Origin: an uncultured Saprospirales bacterium
Lineage (GTDB): Bacteria > Bacteroidota > Bacteroidia > Chitinophagales > Saprospiraceae
DNA length: 8,759 nucleotides
Direction: 5' to 3'
Assembly (NCBI GenBank): GCA_937926355.1
Contig: CALAZP010000039.1
Location: forward strand, 1 to 8,759
Shown here: positions 8,041 through 8,759 of the stretch, in pieces
Layout of the letters: the number at the start of each line of letters is the position of its first letter
Position numbering within the stretch: the stretch's first letter is position 1
The notes under the pieces: generated by a model
What the model saw: the letters and a program-made list of their open reading frames with translations, nothing else
Told to the model about the DNA's origin: nothing
Database searches by the model: none
Translations under genes and position numbers: made by a program

Positions 8041-8759
8041 AGTTTTTCCCTCCTTAAGGAATTCCCTTCTGATTGCAGAAAGGAGGTCTGCCTTTTTTAT
8101 CCTATCCGATTTAGCTTTAATCGAAGAAATCCATGCGTTTTGCACTATATTATTGATGGCTCCTCCCGATAATTCGTATTGAATGGACAATTCCTCCAAA
8201 TCGACACTAGAATCAATTAATACGCTACTTTGAATATTCTTCCACAATTTAAGCCTTTGTTCAGCATTAGGCATTCCGAAATACAGTATAGCTTGAAACC
8301 TTCTTATAAATGCACGATCTATATTGGGTTTTAAGTTAGTAGCCAAAATTACAATACCAGGGTATGACTCTATTCGCTGCAACAAATAAGCTGTTTCCTG
8401 ATTAGCAAACCGATCTTTAGAATCTTTCATTTCTGTCCTTTGGCCAAAAAGTGCATCTGCTTCATCAAAAAATAAAATCCAATTCCTGTTTTCAGCTATG
8501 TTGAATAAATTAGATAAATTCTTTTCGGTTTCACCTATGTATTTAGAAACCAATTGAGACAAATCAATTCTATAAACTGCCCGCTTAGTTTGTTTGCCTA
8601 AAAGAGTTGCGGTCAGTGTCTTACCAGTTCCTGGGGGGCCATAAAATAAAGCCCTATATCCAGGCATTATTCTTTTGTTTAGTTCTTTGCCCGTCTCGAA
8701 GTATTTAATCCATGTTAAAATACTTTCTACTTCTTCCATCACTTCATTGTCTAAAATCA
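8029..8759 (-). CDS. AAA+ ATPase, eCIS Cis15/Afp15-like (5' end outside window)
   Basis: The minus-strand frame is open to the right edge, so the N-terminus is missing; the GTG at 8742 is probably internal, because the preceding codons (ILDNE) continue the family's pre-AAA helix. Numbering from that GTG: Walker A GPPGTGKT is 35-42 (nt 8617-8640), the pore-loop region SKYIGETEKN is 66-75, Walker B ILFFDEAD is 89-96, the DRFANQE segment is 110-116, sensor 1 is Asn136 in LATN, the paired arginine fingers are Arg147-148 in FIRRF, and sensor 2 is LSGGAINN at 191-198. All catalytic positions are intact. This combination, with IDLS..VSKYIGETEKNL and FFDEADALFG.RTE.KD..DRFANQE, is characteristic of the ATPases encoded in extracellular contractile injection system clusters (Afp15/PVC15). 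Their role in particle assembly or function is not fully settled. It is the last gene of its transcription unit, which continues to the right, and it converges on the carrier gene. Confidence 0.85.
   Translation of the reverse strand, partial: ILDNEVMEEVESILTWIKYFETGKELNKRIMPGYRALFYGPPGTGKTLTATLLGKQTKRAVYRIDLSQLVSKYIGETEKNLSNLFNIAENRNWILFFDEADALFGQRTEMKDSKDRFANQETAYLLQRIESYPGIVILATNLKPNIDRAFIRRFQAILYFGMPNAEQRLKLWKNIQSSVLIDSSVDLEELSIQYELSGGAINNIVQNAWISSIKAKSDRIKKADLLSAIRREFLKEGKTLMG

Noticed and set aside
8064..8083. Imperfect hairpin CCTTCTG-ATTG-CAGAAAGG
   Set aside because: It has a bulge, sits within conserved coding sequence and has no T-run directly after it.
8077..8098. Possible plus-strand terminator: AAAGG / CCTTT stem (8079-8083 with 8091-8095) followed by T's
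   Set aside because: The T-run is mostly used up by the stem, pairing is short and AU-rich, and the site is inside the ATPase coding sequence; it may work weakly but cannot be called.
8633..8638. G6 run in the Walker A motif of the ATPase as a phase-variation tract
   Set aside because: Only six bases long and forced by the Gly-Pro-Pro codons of the P-loop.

Overview
The window is AT-rich DNA from a member of the Bacteroidota, most likely a Cytophagales-like bacterium. The evidence is a signal peptide ending in SFAQ, A/T-rich translation starts without Shine-Dalgarno sequences, an nSTAND1-type membrane/coiled-coil/WD40 protein, and an NTT-like carrier with a soluble tail. This assignment comes from protein style, not from any marker gene. 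Coding density is close to 100%. There is no rRNA, tRNA, CRISPR array, insertion sequence or non-coding gap longer than 9 bp.

Layout. Positions 2-8040 (+) hold four genes packed head to tail with gaps of 9, 2 and 0 bp, almost certainly one transcript whose promoter lies left of the window. They are: (1) the C-terminal part of a large inner-membrane STAND-type protein with a membrane anchor, a long A/E/K coiled coil and a C-terminal beta-propeller; (2) a complete TonB-dependent outer-membrane receptor with an N-terminal TPR-like periplasmic extension; (3) a small class I SAM-dependent methyltransferase; (4) a 12-helix carrier resembling the NTT/TLC (ATP/ADP-translocase-like) branch of the major facilitators, with a soluble C-terminal tail. 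On the opposite strand, 8029-8759 holds most of a AAA+ ATPase very like the Cis15/Afp15-type ATPase of extracellular contractile injection systems (eCIS). It is cut by the right edge and overlaps the carrier gene tail to tail by 12 bp.

How they may work together (inference). The left operon puts an outer-membrane gate, an inner-membrane carrier, a small-molecule-type methyltransferase and an inner-membrane sensor/scaffold under one control. That would suit uptake and modification of an unidentified small molecule, or an envelope-sensing module in which the STAND/WD40 protein monitors the transport route. The STAND protein looks degenerate at its Walker B and sensor-1 positions, so it may be a scaffold or pseudo-NTPase. 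The neighbouring ATPase suggests that an eCIS locus lies to the right. Whether the left operon belongs to it functionally cannot be decided here.
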